Of a stretch of 64,000 bases of DNA, positions 26,138 to 34,607 are shown one piece after another. The position numbers and the translations under genes are program-made. The first letter of the stretch is position 1. Each line of letters opens with the position of its first letter. Origin of the DNA: Mesorhizobium sp. B2-3-4 (GTDB taxonomy: Bacteria > Pseudomonadota > Alphaproteobacteria > Rhizobiales > Rhizobiaceae); contig NZ_VFVY01000013.1 of NCBI RefSeq assembly GCF_006442315.1, positions 124,001-188,000 on the forward strand. Reading direction: 5' to 3'. The notes below the pieces were generated by a model. It worked only from the letters and a program-made list of their open reading frames with translations. It was not told the DNA's origin and did not search any database.

Positions 26138-26965
26138 TCAGCCGACGAAAGCGCGCTCGACGACGAAGCTCGAGGGATGGCTGAGCGAGCCTTCCTGGAA
26201 GCCGAGGCTTTCGGCCAGTTCCTTGACGTCCTTCAGCATGTGCATCGAGCCGCAGATCATGATGCGGTCGGTCTCGGGATCGAGCTTTTCGATGCCGAGA
26301 TCGCTGTAGAACTTGCCCGAGCCGATCAGCGCCGTGATGCGGCCCATGCGCGCCGACTCCTCGCGGGTCGTCGAATTGTAGAGCGTGACGCGCCCAGCGG
26401 TCAGTTCGCCAATCAGCGGGTCGCTTTCGAGCGCCGCCACCAGCTCCTGGCCGTAAGTCAGCTCGGCATTGTCGCGGCAGGTATGGGTCAGGATCAGCTG
26501 GTCGAATTTCTCATAGGTGTCGGGGTCGCGCAGCAGGCTGGCGAAGGGCGCGATGCCGGTGCCGGTCGAGATCATGAACAGGCGCTTGGCCGGGGTCAGC
26601 GCGTCGACGACCAGCGTGCCGGTCGACTTCTGGCGCATGATGACGGTGTCGCCGACCTGGATCTTCTGCAATTCCGAGGTCAGCGGACCATCCGGCACCT
26701 TGATCGAGAAGAATTCCAGCTCCTCGTCCCAGGCAGGGCTGGCGACGGAATAGGCGCGGTACACCGGCTTCTCGGCATTGGGCAGGCCGATCATGACGAA
26801 TTCGCCGGAGCGGAAGCGCAGCGACTGCGGACGGGTGATGCGGAACGAGAACAGCCGGTCGGTATAGTGCTTCACCGAGACGACGGTCTCGGCATAGACA
26901 TTGGCCGGAATCGGGAATTCCAGAGGCTTGGCTTCAGCGGTGTTGAACGCGGGCGTGGTGTTCAT
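26138..26965 (-). CDS. fpr: Ferredoxin--NADP+ reductase
   Basis: This 275-residue FAD enzyme passes electrons between NADPH and ferredoxin or flavodoxin. It has the FAD-binding RAYSVASP motif (R-x-Y-[ST] type), the NADP-binding GTGIAPFASLLRDP loop and the CGSMHML segment. It ends in VERAFVG, the short aromatic C-terminus of bacterial FPRs. The ATG at 26965 is preceded by GAGAAGG 9 bases upstream; the open frame to 27031 is not family-like. It stands alone, divergent from hyuA. In alphaproteobacteria it commonly supports oxidative stress responses and Fe-S enzymes. Confidence 0.93.
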   Translation of the reverse strand: MNTTPAFNTAEAKPLEFPIPANVYAETVVSVKHYTDRLFSFRITRPQSLRFRSGEFVMIGLPNAEKPVYRAYSVASPAWDEELEFFSIKVPDGPLTSELQKIQVGDTVIMRQKSTGTLVVDALTPAKRLFMISTGTGIAPFASLLRDPDTYEKFDQLILTHTCRDNAELTYGQELVAALESDPLIGELTAGRVTLYNSTTREESARMGRITALIGSGKFYSDLGIEKLDPETDRIMICGSMHMLKDVKELAESLGFQEGSLSHPSSFVVERAFVG

Positions 26966-27090
26966 CAATTCCAACCTTCTCGCCCAATGACAGACGCGGG
27001 CGCCAAACTTTCCCGTGCGCGCCCGAACCATTCAGGTTCCGGCGTGCCATGCACGCTACCGAAGCGGTAAGCTCTTGTGTCGGGAATTTA

Positions 27091-27104
27091 TTAGTATACA
27101 AACG
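27091..27104. promoter_or_regulatory. GTATAC-centred candidate operator upstream of hyuA
   Basis: TTAGTATACAAACG at 27091-27104 contains the palindrome GTATAC with a T-x-GTATAC-x-A context, like sites bound by GntR proteins of the FCD group. It lies in the AT-rich divergent promoter region between fpr and hyuA. The cognate regulator is not identified. Confidence 0.3.
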
Positions 27105-27184
27105 ATATTTGCGTCAAGATGCCGTCGTAAAACACCTTTCCAAACTGCGGCATATCCGTAGTCCCAGCATTTCGGGTTTCGACA

Positions 27185-29269
27185 ATGAAAGAGAATTTTT
27201 CGGTGCAACCGCCGGATTCCCTGGGCAGCGTCGTTGCCGGCATCGATGTCGGCGGAACCTTCACCGACCTGCTTCTGATCGACGGCAAGGACGGTGGCAA
27301 GGTGTATCTGGCCAAGACCCCGACAACGGTCGACAATCAGGCGTTCGGCGTCGTCTCGGCGCTCGGCGCCACCGGCTTTCCGGTCGACGGCATCGACCTC
27401 ATCGTGCATGGCACGACCACCACCACCAATGCGGTGCTGGAGCGCCGGCTGGCCAGGACCGGCATGATCACGACGCGCGGCTTTCGCGATGTGATCGAGC
27501 TCGGCCGGCGCACGCGGCCGCAGCCCTATGGCATGACAGGCACCTTCGTTCCGGTCATCCCGCGCAATCTGCGCCTGGAAGTGTCCGAACGCGTCGAGGC
27601 GTCGGGCGCCATCCGCACGCCGCTCGACGAGACCGAAATGCGCGATGCCGTGCAGGCTCTGATCGCGGCCGGCTGCGAATCCCTGGTCATCCATTTCCTG
27701 CATTCCTACGCCAACCCCTCGCATGAGCGGCGTGCCGCCGAAATCGCTGCCGAATTCTGGCCGAACGGCTACATCACCACGGGCCACGCGCTGCTGTCGG
27801 AAGCGCGCGAATTCGAGCGCGGGGTGACTGCCTCGGTCAACGCCTCGGTGCAGCCGATCCTGGAACGCTATGTCGAGCGGCTGCGCACGGAACTGGCCGC
27901 GAAAGGCTATGCCAGGGACTTCCTGATCATGAACGGCAATGGCGGCATGATCTCGGCCCGCTTCGTCACACGTGAATCGGCCAAGACCGTGATGTCCGGC
28001 CCCGCCTCCGGCGTCATCGCTGCCGCTTATACCGGCAAGCGCGCCGGCTTCGAGAACCTCGTCACCTACGACATGGGCGGCACTTCAACCGATGTGGCGC
28101 TGATCCGCAACGCCGAGCCGGCGGTCTCCAACGAGATCGAGATCGAATATGCCATGCCGATCCATGTGCCGATGGTGGCGGTGCATACGGTCGGCGCCGG
28201 CGGCGGTTCGATCGCCCGCGTCGATGCGGCGGGCCTGATCCAGATCGGCCCGGAAAGCGCCGGCGCCAATCCCGGCCCGATCTGCTACGGGCGCGGCGGC
28301 ACCGAGCCGACCATCACCGACGCCAATCTGGTGCTTGGCCGGCTGGCGCCGAAGAAGCTGCTGGCGGTCGACAATCCGGTCACGTCGGAGCGCGTCGCCG
28401 GCATTTTCGAGGCCAGGATCGGCAAGCCGACCGGCCTCTCCGGCGTCGAGGCGGCGGGCGCCGTGCTCAGGCTCGGCAACATCAAGATGGCCGGCGCCAT
28501 CCGCATGGTCTCGGTGTCGCGCGGCCACGACCCGCGCGATTTCGCGCTGTTCGCCTTTGGCGGCGCCGGTCCGCTGCACGCCACCGCGCTCGCCCGCGAA
28601 CTCGGTCTGCCCCGTGTGCTGGTGCCGGCGCGGCCCGGCATCACCAACGCGCTCGGCTGTGTCGTCGCCGATCTGCGCCACGACTTTGTCAACACCGTCA
28701 ATCAGCCGGTGGCGATGCTCGATAAAAGTCAGCTCTATCGGGTATTGGAACGGCACCGAAACGAAGGCGAGGAGTTGATCGCCAAGGAGGCGGTCAAGCC
28801 GGAAACGATCCGCGTCACCCATTCCGCCGACATGCAGTTCGTCGGCCAGACCCACATCATCAACGTGCCGCTGCCGTCCTCGGCGGTCAGCCGGCACGAA
28901 TTGCAGGCGCTGTTCGAGAAAGCCTACTTCGCCCGTTTCAAGGTGGAATTGCCGGAAATCCGCGCCAATCTCGTCAACCTCAACACCTCGGTCACCGGCG
29001 TGCGCCCTCAGATCGACCTGTCGCGGCTGATCGACCCGGCCGGAAGGGCAAGGACGCTCGATGAAGCACGGCGTGAAATCAGGCCGGTCTGGTATGCAGG
29101 CCAATGGCACGACACGCCGGTATATGTGCGCGAAAAGCTGCCGCTCGACGCCGTCATCGAAGGCCCGGCGATCCTCGAACAGATGGACGCGACCACCGTG
29201 CTCGAACCCGGTGACCGCGCCCGCTCGGACGCCGACGGCAACATCATCATCGACATTGGCGAGGCCTGA
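27185..29269 (+). CDS. hyuA: Hydantoinase/oxoprolinase subunit A
   Basis: This 694-residue protein belongs to the ATP-dependent N-methylhydantoinase A / 5-oxoprolinase / acetone carboxylase beta family. It has the actin-like phosphate loop AGIDVGGTFTDLLLID, the HGTTTTTNAVLER motif, the second ATP motif TYDMGGTSTDVALI and the GAGGGSIA and FGGAGPLHA loops. It forms a complex with HyuB to hydrolyse a lactam or cyclic imide, commonly a hydantoin or 5-oxoproline. The hyuB ATG follows its stop after one base. The substrate is not decided by the sequence. Confidence 0.9.
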   Translation: MKENFSVQPPDSLGSVVAGIDVGGTFTDLLLIDGKDGGKVYLAKTPTTVDNQAFGVVSALGATGFPVDGIDLIVHGTTTTTNAVLERRLARTGMITTRGFRDVIELGRRTRPQPYGMTGTFVPVIPRNLRLEVSERVEASGAIRTPLDETEMRDAVQALIAAGCESLVIHFLHSYANPSHERRAAEIAAEFWPNGYITTGHALLSEAREFERGVTASVNASVQPILERYVERLRTELAAKGYARDFLIMNGNGGMISARFVTRESAKTVMSGPASGVIAAAYTGKRAGFENLVTYDMGGTSTDVALIRNAEPAVSNEIEIEYAMPIHVPMVAVHTVGAGGGSIARVDAAGLIQIGPESAGANPGPICYGRGGTEPTITDANLVLGRLAPKKLLAVDNPVTSERVAGIFEARIGKPTGLSGVEAAGAVLRLGNIKMAGAIRMVSVSRGHDPRDFALFAFGGAGPLHATALARELGLPRVLVPARPGITNALGCVVADLRHDFVNTVNQPVAMLDKSQLYRVLERHRNEGEELIAKEAVKPETIRVTHSADMQFVGQTHIINVPLPSSAVSRHELQALFEKAYFARFKVELPEIRANLVNLNTSVTGVRPQIDLSRLIDPAGRARTLDEARREIRPVWYAGQWHDTPVYVREKLPLDAVIEGPAILEQMDATTVLEPGDRARSDADGNIIIDIGEA

Positions 29270-29270
29270 A

Positions 29271-31028
29271 ATGCCCGACATTGATATGCAAAAGCTCGAT
29301 GCCATCACGCTTTCGGTCCTCCAGGCCGCCCTGCAGCAGGTTTGCGACGAGATGGATCTGACCTTCTCGCGCGCCGCCTTCTCGCCTGTCATCGCCGAGG
29401 CCAATGACCGTTCCGACGGCATCTATTCCGCCGTCGACGGTTCGCTGATCGCGCAAGGCAGCCAGGGCCTGCCGGTGTTCGTCGGCGTCATGCAGTATTC
29501 GACCAGGACGGTGATCGAGATGATCGCCGACGGCCGCTGCCTCGCCCCGGAGCCGGGCGACATCTACATCGTCAACGACCCCTATCTCGGCGGCACACAT
29601 CTGATGGACGTGCGCTTCGTCATGCCGGTCTACCGCGACGGCAAGATATTTTGCTGGCTATCGAACACCGGTCACTGGCCCGATATCGGCGGTTCGGTGC
29701 CGGGCGGCTTCTCGGCGTCCGCCACCGCCGTCGAGCAGGAAGGCTTGCGGCTGCCGCCGGTAAAGCTGTTCAAGAAGGGCGTGCTCGATCCGGAAATCTA
29801 CGCCATCATCTGTTCCAACATCCGCGTCGCCGACCAGCGCATCGGTGACATCAGGGCGCAGGCCGCCGCACTGCTGATCGGCCAGGACAGGCTCAACGGC
29901 ATCCTGGATCGTTACGGAGACGAAACAGTCACCGAGGCGATTGCCGAACTGCGCCGCCGCGCCGCCGAGCAGATGCGCGCCAACATCGCGGCCATTCCCG
30001 ACGGCACCTATCGCGCAAAAGCCTTCGTCGATTCCGACGGGGTGGTCGACGAACCGCTGACCATCGCGCTCGCCGTCGAGAAGAAGGGCGATACGCTGAC
30101 CTTCGATTTCGCGGGCTCGTCGAAACCATGCTCGGGGCCGATGAACAGCGTGCTGGCGACGACCTTATCGTCGGTCTACCTCGCCATGCGCCATATCTTC
30201 CCGGATGTGCCGATCTCGGCCGGTGCCTTCGAGCCCCTGGTCGTCAAACAGCCCGAGGGCACCTTTCTCGATGCCAGATATCCGCGCCCGGTGTCGGGTT
30301 GCGCGGCCGAGGTCTCGCAGCGCATCGCCGAGGCGGTGTTCGCGGCCATGGTGCAGGCGTTGCCCGACAAGGTGACGGCCGCACCCGCCGGCTCGAGCGG
30401 CAATTTCGCGCTCGGCGGCAGCGATCCCGCGCGCGGCCGTGACTATGTGATGTACCAGATCTCGGGCGGCGGCTATGGCGGCAATGCGGGCCATGACGGC
30501 CTGACCAATGGCTGCTCGACCATCGGCATTTCCAAGTCGCCGCCGGTCGAGATCATGGAGCAGGCCTTTCCGGTGCTCTATCGCCACTATGCGCTGCGCG
30601 AGGGCTCCGGCGGCGCCGGCAAGCATCGCGGCGGTTTCGGCCTAGCCTACGAGGTCGAAATATTGCGCGGCGAAGCCCGCGCGTCCTTCGTCATGGACCA
30701 TGGCCGTTTCGGGCCGCAAGGCGCCCTTGGCGGTAGGGATGGCGAGCCCAACAGCGTGACCGTCTTCCGTGGCGGCGAGCAGCATGTGCCGCCGCATCTG
30801 TCCAAGGAGCAGGACATCCCGCTGAAGGCAGGCGACCGGGTGCGCGTCGGCACGCCGGGCGGCGGCGGCTATGGCGATCCGCGGGAGCGCGATGCCGATC
30901 AGGTGCGGCGCGATGTGGCGCTGGGCTACTACACCCCGGAGCAGGCTAGGGAGAAATTCGGCGTCGTGCTCTCGGCGGGTGATCTCGCCGTCGACCGCAT
31001 GGCGACGGACAGGCAGCGCGCCGGCTGA
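29271..31028 (+). CDS. hyuB: Hydantoinase/oxoprolinase subunit B
   Basis: This 585-residue protein is the HyuB partner. It shows SRAAFSPVIAEANDRSDGIY near the N-terminus, the YIVNDPYLGGTHLMDV metal-site region, GSGGAGKHRGGFG and a C-terminal GTPGGGGYGDP. The ATG at 29271, one base after hyuA, is chosen over a longer open frame that would run through hyuA. Tight spacing implies stoichiometric expression. The downstream genes on the same strand (an amino-acid binding protein and a GcvT-family protein) may belong to the same function. Confidence 0.9.
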   Translation: MPDIDMQKLDAITLSVLQAALQQVCDEMDLTFSRAAFSPVIAEANDRSDGIYSAVDGSLIAQGSQGLPVFVGVMQYSTRTVIEMIADGRCLAPEPGDIYIVNDPYLGGTHLMDVRFVMPVYRDGKIFCWLSNTGHWPDIGGSVPGGFSASATAVEQEGLRLPPVKLFKKGVLDPEIYAIICSNIRVADQRIGDIRAQAAALLIGQDRLNGILDRYGDETVTEAIAELRRRAAEQMRANIAAIPDGTYRAKAFVDSDGVVDEPLTIALAVEKKGDTLTFDFAGSSKPCSGPMNSVLATTLSSVYLAMRHIFPDVPISAGAFEPLVVKQPEGTFLDARYPRPVSGCAAEVSQRIAEAVFAAMVQALPDKVTAAPAGSSGNFALGGSDPARGRDYVMYQISGGGYGGNAGHDGLTNGCSTIGISKSPPVEIMEQAFPVLYRHYALREGSGGAGKHRGGFGLAYEVEILRGEARASFVMDHGRFGPQGALGGRDGEPNSVTVFRGGEQHVPPHLSKEQDIPLKAGDRVRVGTPGGGGYGDPRERDADQVRRDVALGYYTPEQAREKFGVVLSAGDLAVDRMATDRQRAG

Positions 31029-31140
31029 CATGGCGCCGCGGATCGCTCACAGCGCCGTGATCGCCGCATGACATGTCGCTTCCGTCTCCGCCGGGCGCAT
31101 GAAAGCCCGTAGATTTATCCGGTCAACGGAGATCTCGAAC

Positions 31141-31914
31141 ATGCGTCTTTTCGGTCGTTTCGTGCTTGCCGCTTCCGTCGCCTTCACCCTCGCCACCGGT
31201 GCCGCTTCAGCCCAGGACAAGCTCAGGCTCGGCACCGAGGGCGCCTATCCGCCCTTCAACTATGCCAATTCCGACGGCACGCTGGGCGGCTTCGACATCG
31301 ATCTCGGCAAGGCGCTGTGCGCCGAGATGAAGGTCGAATGCGAATTCTCCGTCCAGGATTTCGATGGTTCGATTCCCGCGCTGCAGGCCGGAAAGTTCGA
31401 TGCCATCATCAACATCACCATCACGCCGGAACGGGCCGAGAAGGTCGAGTTCACCCACAAATACTACCAGACGCCGCCGGCCATCGCGGTGCCGAAGGAC
31501 TCGACCATCGCGGGCACCTCGCCGGATGACCTCAAGGGCAAGGTGCTCGGCGTGCAGAGCGCCACCATCCATCAGAATTTCGCCGAGCAGAAATACAAGG
31601 GATCGACCGTCAAGGCCTATCCGACCGGCGACGACGCCCGCACCGACATGGCCAATGGCCGGCTCGACGCTGTCATGGACGGCTCGATCATCCTGACCGA
31701 ATGGCTGAAGAAGCCCGACGGCGCCTGCTGCAAACTGCTCGGCACTCTGACCGCCGATCCGGCCATCCACGGTCCCGGCGTCGGCATCGCGCTGCAGAAG
31801 GGCAACAAGGAACTGGCCGACAAGTTCAATGCGGCGATCGACGCCTTGCGCGCCAACGGGAAATACAAGGAAATCAACGACAAGTATTTCTCCTTCGACG
31901 TCTACGGTTCCTGA
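31141..31914 (+). CDS. Polar amino acid ABC transporter substrate-binding protein
   Basis: This 257-residue family-3 binding protein has a Sec signal peptide (MRLFGRFVLAASVAFTLATG, cleavage after ASA near residue 24). A mature domain follows, with LRLGTEGAYPPFNY, GFDIDLGKALC and DAIINITITPERAEKVEF. This is the lysine/arginine/ornithine- or octopine-like group. No permease or ATPase lies next to it, so it must use a transporter encoded elsewhere or act as a sensor. It follows hyuB by 112 bases. I chose the ATG at 31141 because the signal peptide starts there. Confidence 0.88.
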   Translation: MRLFGRFVLAASVAFTLATGAASAQDKLRLGTEGAYPPFNYANSDGTLGGFDIDLGKALCAEMKVECEFSVQDFDGSIPALQAGKFDAIINITITPERAEKVEFTHKYYQTPPAIAVPKDSTIAGTSPDDLKGKVLGVQSATIHQNFAEQKYKGSTVKAYPTGDDARTDMANGRLDAVMDGSIILTEWLKKPDGACCKLLGTLTADPAIHGPGVGIALQKGNKELADKFNAAIDALRANGKYKEINDKYFSFDVYGS

Positions 31915-31981
31915 GAGCGACGGCATCCCTCTTCGGCGGCGCCGGCAGGCGCTGCCGTTTTCATGCATATGGAGAAGTTCC

Positions 31982-33097
31982 TTGGTTGAGCGGCGCACCC
32001 CTTTCTACAGCAGCATCGTCGGGCTTGGCGCCACGATGGGCCGCGTCGGCGGCAATTTCGTCTCGGCCAAATATTATTCCGGTATTGCCGACGAACACCT
32101 GAACACGCGCGAAAATGTCGGCGTCCAGGACCTCAGCACCATGGGCAAGATGGACATCAAGGGCCCGGACGCCGAGGCGCTGGTCAACCATGTCATCGTC
32201 AACGATGCGGCGGCGATGAAGCCCGGCCATGTCCGCTACACGACCGTTTGCCGCGACGATGGCGGCATCATGGACGACCTCACCGTGTTCCGGCTGGGGT
32301 CGGAGCATTTCATGCTGGTGACCGGCTCGGTCAACCGGCTGAAGATCCTGCCCTGGCTGCAGCATCATGCGCAGGGCCGGAAAGCCTACGTCACAGACAT
32401 CACAGCCGCGGTCGCCTTCCCGACCATACAGGGACCGCGCTCGCGCGCGCTGCTGAAGACGATGATCTCGGATGCCGATCTCGACGGGTTGAAGCGCTGG
32501 GCGTTCACCTCAGGGCATGTCGGCGATACGAAGGTGCTGATCTCGCGCACCGGTGTCACCGGCGAACTCGGCTTCGAACTGTTCGTGCCGGCCGACGAGG
32601 CAGCCTCGGTCTGGGAGGTGCTGATGCGTGCGGGGAGAGACTTCGGTCTGAAGCCCTATGGCGTGCTGGCCATGTTCACGCTCGGCCTGGAAAAGGCCTA
32701 TCCTGCGCATGGCATCGACATGGACGAGAGCCGCACGCCGTTCCATGTAGGCCTCGACCGCTGGATCAAGTTCGACAAGGGCGATTTCATCGGCCGCGAG
32801 GCATTGCTCAAGATCCGCGACAAGGGCCTCGACGAGCGTTGGACCGGGCTGATCTTGGATGGCGACAGGCCGGCTGCGACAGATGCCAGGGTTCTGGCCG
32901 GTGGCGAGGATGCCGGCGTCGTCACCTACAGCGACCACGGTTATTCGCTCGGCAAGGTGCTGGCGACCGCGCATCTACGGCTGCCGTTCACGGCTGTCGG
33001 CACCGAACTTAGCATCGACATCGAGGGTGCATCGACCCGCGCGGTGGTGGCGCCGATGCCGTTCTTTGACCCGGAGGGGACGAGGTTGCGGGCTTAG
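31982..33097 (+). CDS. GcvT-family aminomethyltransferase-like protein
   Basis: This 371-residue protein has the folate-binding GcvT fold: RRTPFYSSIVGLGATMGRVGGNF, NENVGVQDLS-type start, VRYTTVCRDDGGIMDDLTVFRL, SRTGVTGELGFELFV and the C-terminal barrel. Family members move one-carbon or methyl groups to tetrahydrofolate from glycine, dimethylglycine, sarcosine or DMSP. No gcvH or gcvP is nearby, so it is unlikely to be the glycine-cleavage T protein itself. The start is a TTG at 31982 with GGAG 7 bases upstream; no in-frame ATG fits. The hyuAB and binding-protein neighbours suggest an N-methylated amino acid or hydantoin pathway. Confidence 0.8.
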   Translation: MVERRTPFYSSIVGLGATMGRVGGNFVSAKYYSGIADEHLNTRENVGVQDLSTMGKMDIKGPDAEALVNHVIVNDAAAMKPGHVRYTTVCRDDGGIMDDLTVFRLGSEHFMLVTGSVNRLKILPWLQHHAQGRKAYVTDITAAVAFPTIQGPRSRALLKTMISDADLDGLKRWAFTSGHVGDTKVLISRTGVTGELGFELFVPADEAASVWEVLMRAGRDFGLKPYGVLAMFTLGLEKAYPAHGIDMDESRTPFHVGLDRWIKFDKGDFIGREALLKIRDKGLDERWTGLILDGDRPAATDARVLAGGEDAGVVTYSDHGYSLGKVLATAHLRLPFTAVGTELSIDIEGASTRAVVAPMPFFDPEGTRLRA

Positions 33098-33155
33098 CTT
33101 GATTTGCTCGGAAATCGTTTTGGCCTCGCCTCCGAGCGTATGATAAGATTTCCCA

Positions 33156-33362
33156 ATGAAGTCTCCTAGTTCAAGAATCATCCGTTCGGCCAAGACAGGC
33201 CAGTTCGTTTTGACGAGCGCGCGCGGCGAGAAAATCAGCGCCGTGGAAGGCATGACCCTGTCCCCCCGCATGGGTGAAATACTTAGCCAGAGCGCGCGGC
33301 GCGGACTGTCCGGTGATGAGCGGCGTTCGCTCATCAAGGAAGAAATCCGCAAGAAGAAATAG
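33156..33362 (+). CDS. Small basic protein preceding fic, putative antitoxin
   Basis: This 68-residue protein lies 3 bases upstream of the Fic gene, where class I Fic inhibitors are usually encoded. It has a C-terminal charged helix (GDERRSLIKEEIRKKK). The canonical inhibitory motif [S/T]xxxE[G/N] is not present; the nearest sequence, ISAVEG, has isoleucine where Ser/Thr is needed. It may therefore be an antitoxin of a different mode or a DNA-binding partner. The assignment rests on position and size. Confidence 0.55.
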   Translation: MKSPSSRIIRSAKTGQFVLTSARGEKISAVEGMTLSPRMGEILSQSARRGLSGDERRSLIKEEIRKKK

Positions 33363-33365
33363 ACG

Positions 33366-33941
33366 TTGGTCTACGCTGCCGAGTTCGATCCGCTTTGCTA
33401 TCCCGGCACGACGGTGCTTATCAATCTGCTGGACGTCCGCGACCAAGCCGAACTTGATGAGGTCGAGCTCGCCCTGTTCCTGACTCGCGCCGATGAGCCT
33501 CTTCCGGCAGGCGAACTCGACTATGTTCACTATCTCGGCCTGCACCGGCACTTGTTCCAGGATGTATATGGCTGGGCGGGTAAGGCGCGCACGATCCGCA
33601 TCGGCAAGGCCGGCAGTTGGTTCTGTTATCCCGAACACATTGCCAATGAGATGGCGCGGGTGTTCCGCGAACTAGGCAACCCCGACCACCTGGCTGATCT
33701 TGGCAGAGTCAGCTTCGCGAAGCACCTGGCGCACATCATCGCGGAGATCAATGCCGTGCATCCTTTTCGCGAAGGCAATGGCCGCACCCAACTCACTTTC
33801 CTTGCCATGCTCGCCGAGCACGCAGGCTACACTTTCAACGCCGATGCCCTCGACCGTGACCGGGTGATCCAAGCCATGGTCGACAGTTTCAGTGGGTCCG
33901 AAGCACCACTACAGGCTCTCATCGAAGACATCATCGCCTAG
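33366..33941 (+). CDS. fic: Fic domain protein with altered active-site motif
   Basis: This 191-residue Fic protein would transfer AMP or a related moiety to a target protein. The core motif reads HPFREGNGRTQL (132-143), matching HPFx[D/E]GNGRxxR except that the last arginine is L143. The catalytic H132 and the Mg-binding E136 are kept, and the preceding GLHRHLFQDVYGWAGKAR block is typical. The start is a TTG at 33366, 3 bases after the small upstream gene, with only a weak ribosome site. With that gene it looks like a toxin-antitoxin module. Loss of the second arginine, which contacts nucleotide phosphates, could change or reduce activity. Confidence 0.85.
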   Translation: MVYAAEFDPLCYPGTTVLINLLDVRDQAELDEVELALFLTRADEPLPAGELDYVHYLGLHRHLFQDVYGWAGKARTIRIGKAGSWFCYPEHIANEMARVFRELGNPDHLADLGRVSFAKHLAHIIAEINAVHPFREGNGRTQLTFLAMLAEHAGYTFNADALDRDRVIQAMVDSFSGSEAPLQALIEDIIA

Positions 33942-33950
33942 CTCGCCGGC

Positions 33951-34607
33951 TTACCCCCGCCGATCCAGCCGCGCCACCAGCCGATCCCCCGCCCACTGAA
34001 TCCCACAGACCAGGATGATCAGCACGATGACCACCGCCACCATCACCGACGTCTCGAAGCGCTGATAGCCGTAGCGGATGGCAAGGTCGCCGAGGCCGCC
34101 GGCGCCGATCGCGCCTGCCATGGCCGAGGCGCCGACCAGGGTCACCAGCGTCACCGTGAAGCCGGCGACGATGCCGGGCAGAGCCTCCGGCACCAGCACC
34201 TCGCGGATGATCGTCCAGCGGTTGCCGCCCATGGCGCGCGCCGCCTCGATCAGCCCGTGGTCGACCTCGCGCAGCGACACTTCGGCGATGCGCGCGTAAT
34301 AGGGCGTGGCGGCGATCGACAGCGGCACGATCGCCGCCCAGGTGCCGATCGACGTGCCGACGATCAGCCGCGTCACCGGGATCAGCGCCACCAGAAGGAT
34401 GATGAAGGGCACCGAGCGGAAGCCGTTGATGACGGCGCCGAGCACGCGGTTGACCCAAAGGCTTTCGGCGATGCCGCCGCGCTCGGTGGCGATCAAGGCG
34501 AGGCCGAGCGGCAGGCCGAAGACCAGCGAGATCAGGCCGGAGGCGGCCGTCATCAGCACGGTCTCCCAGATCGACCGCAGCAGGAGCTCAAACAGGATCG
34601 GCGACAT
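33951..34607 (-). CDS. metI: Methionine ABC transporter permease
   Basis: This 218-residue permease has five to six membrane segments and the EAA loop EAARAMGGNRWTIIREVLVPEALPG. The NGFRSVPFIILLVALIPVTRLIVGTSIGT block is diagnostic of MetI. The ATG at 34607 is 8-9 bases after a GGAGG that lies within the end of metN, so the genes overlap by 20 bases. It imports D/L-methionine together with MetN and MetQ encoded upstream on the same strand. Confidence 0.93.
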   Translation of the reverse strand: MSPILFELLLRSIWETVLMTAASGLISLVFGLPLGLALIATERGGIAESLWVNRVLGAVINGFRSVPFIILLVALIPVTRLIVGTSIGTWAAIVPLSIAATPYYARIAEVSLREVDHGLIEAARAMGGNRWTIIREVLVPEALPGIVAGFTVTLVTLVGASAMAGAIGAGGLGDLAIRYGYQRFETSVMVAVVIVLIILVCGIQWAGDRLVARLDRRG

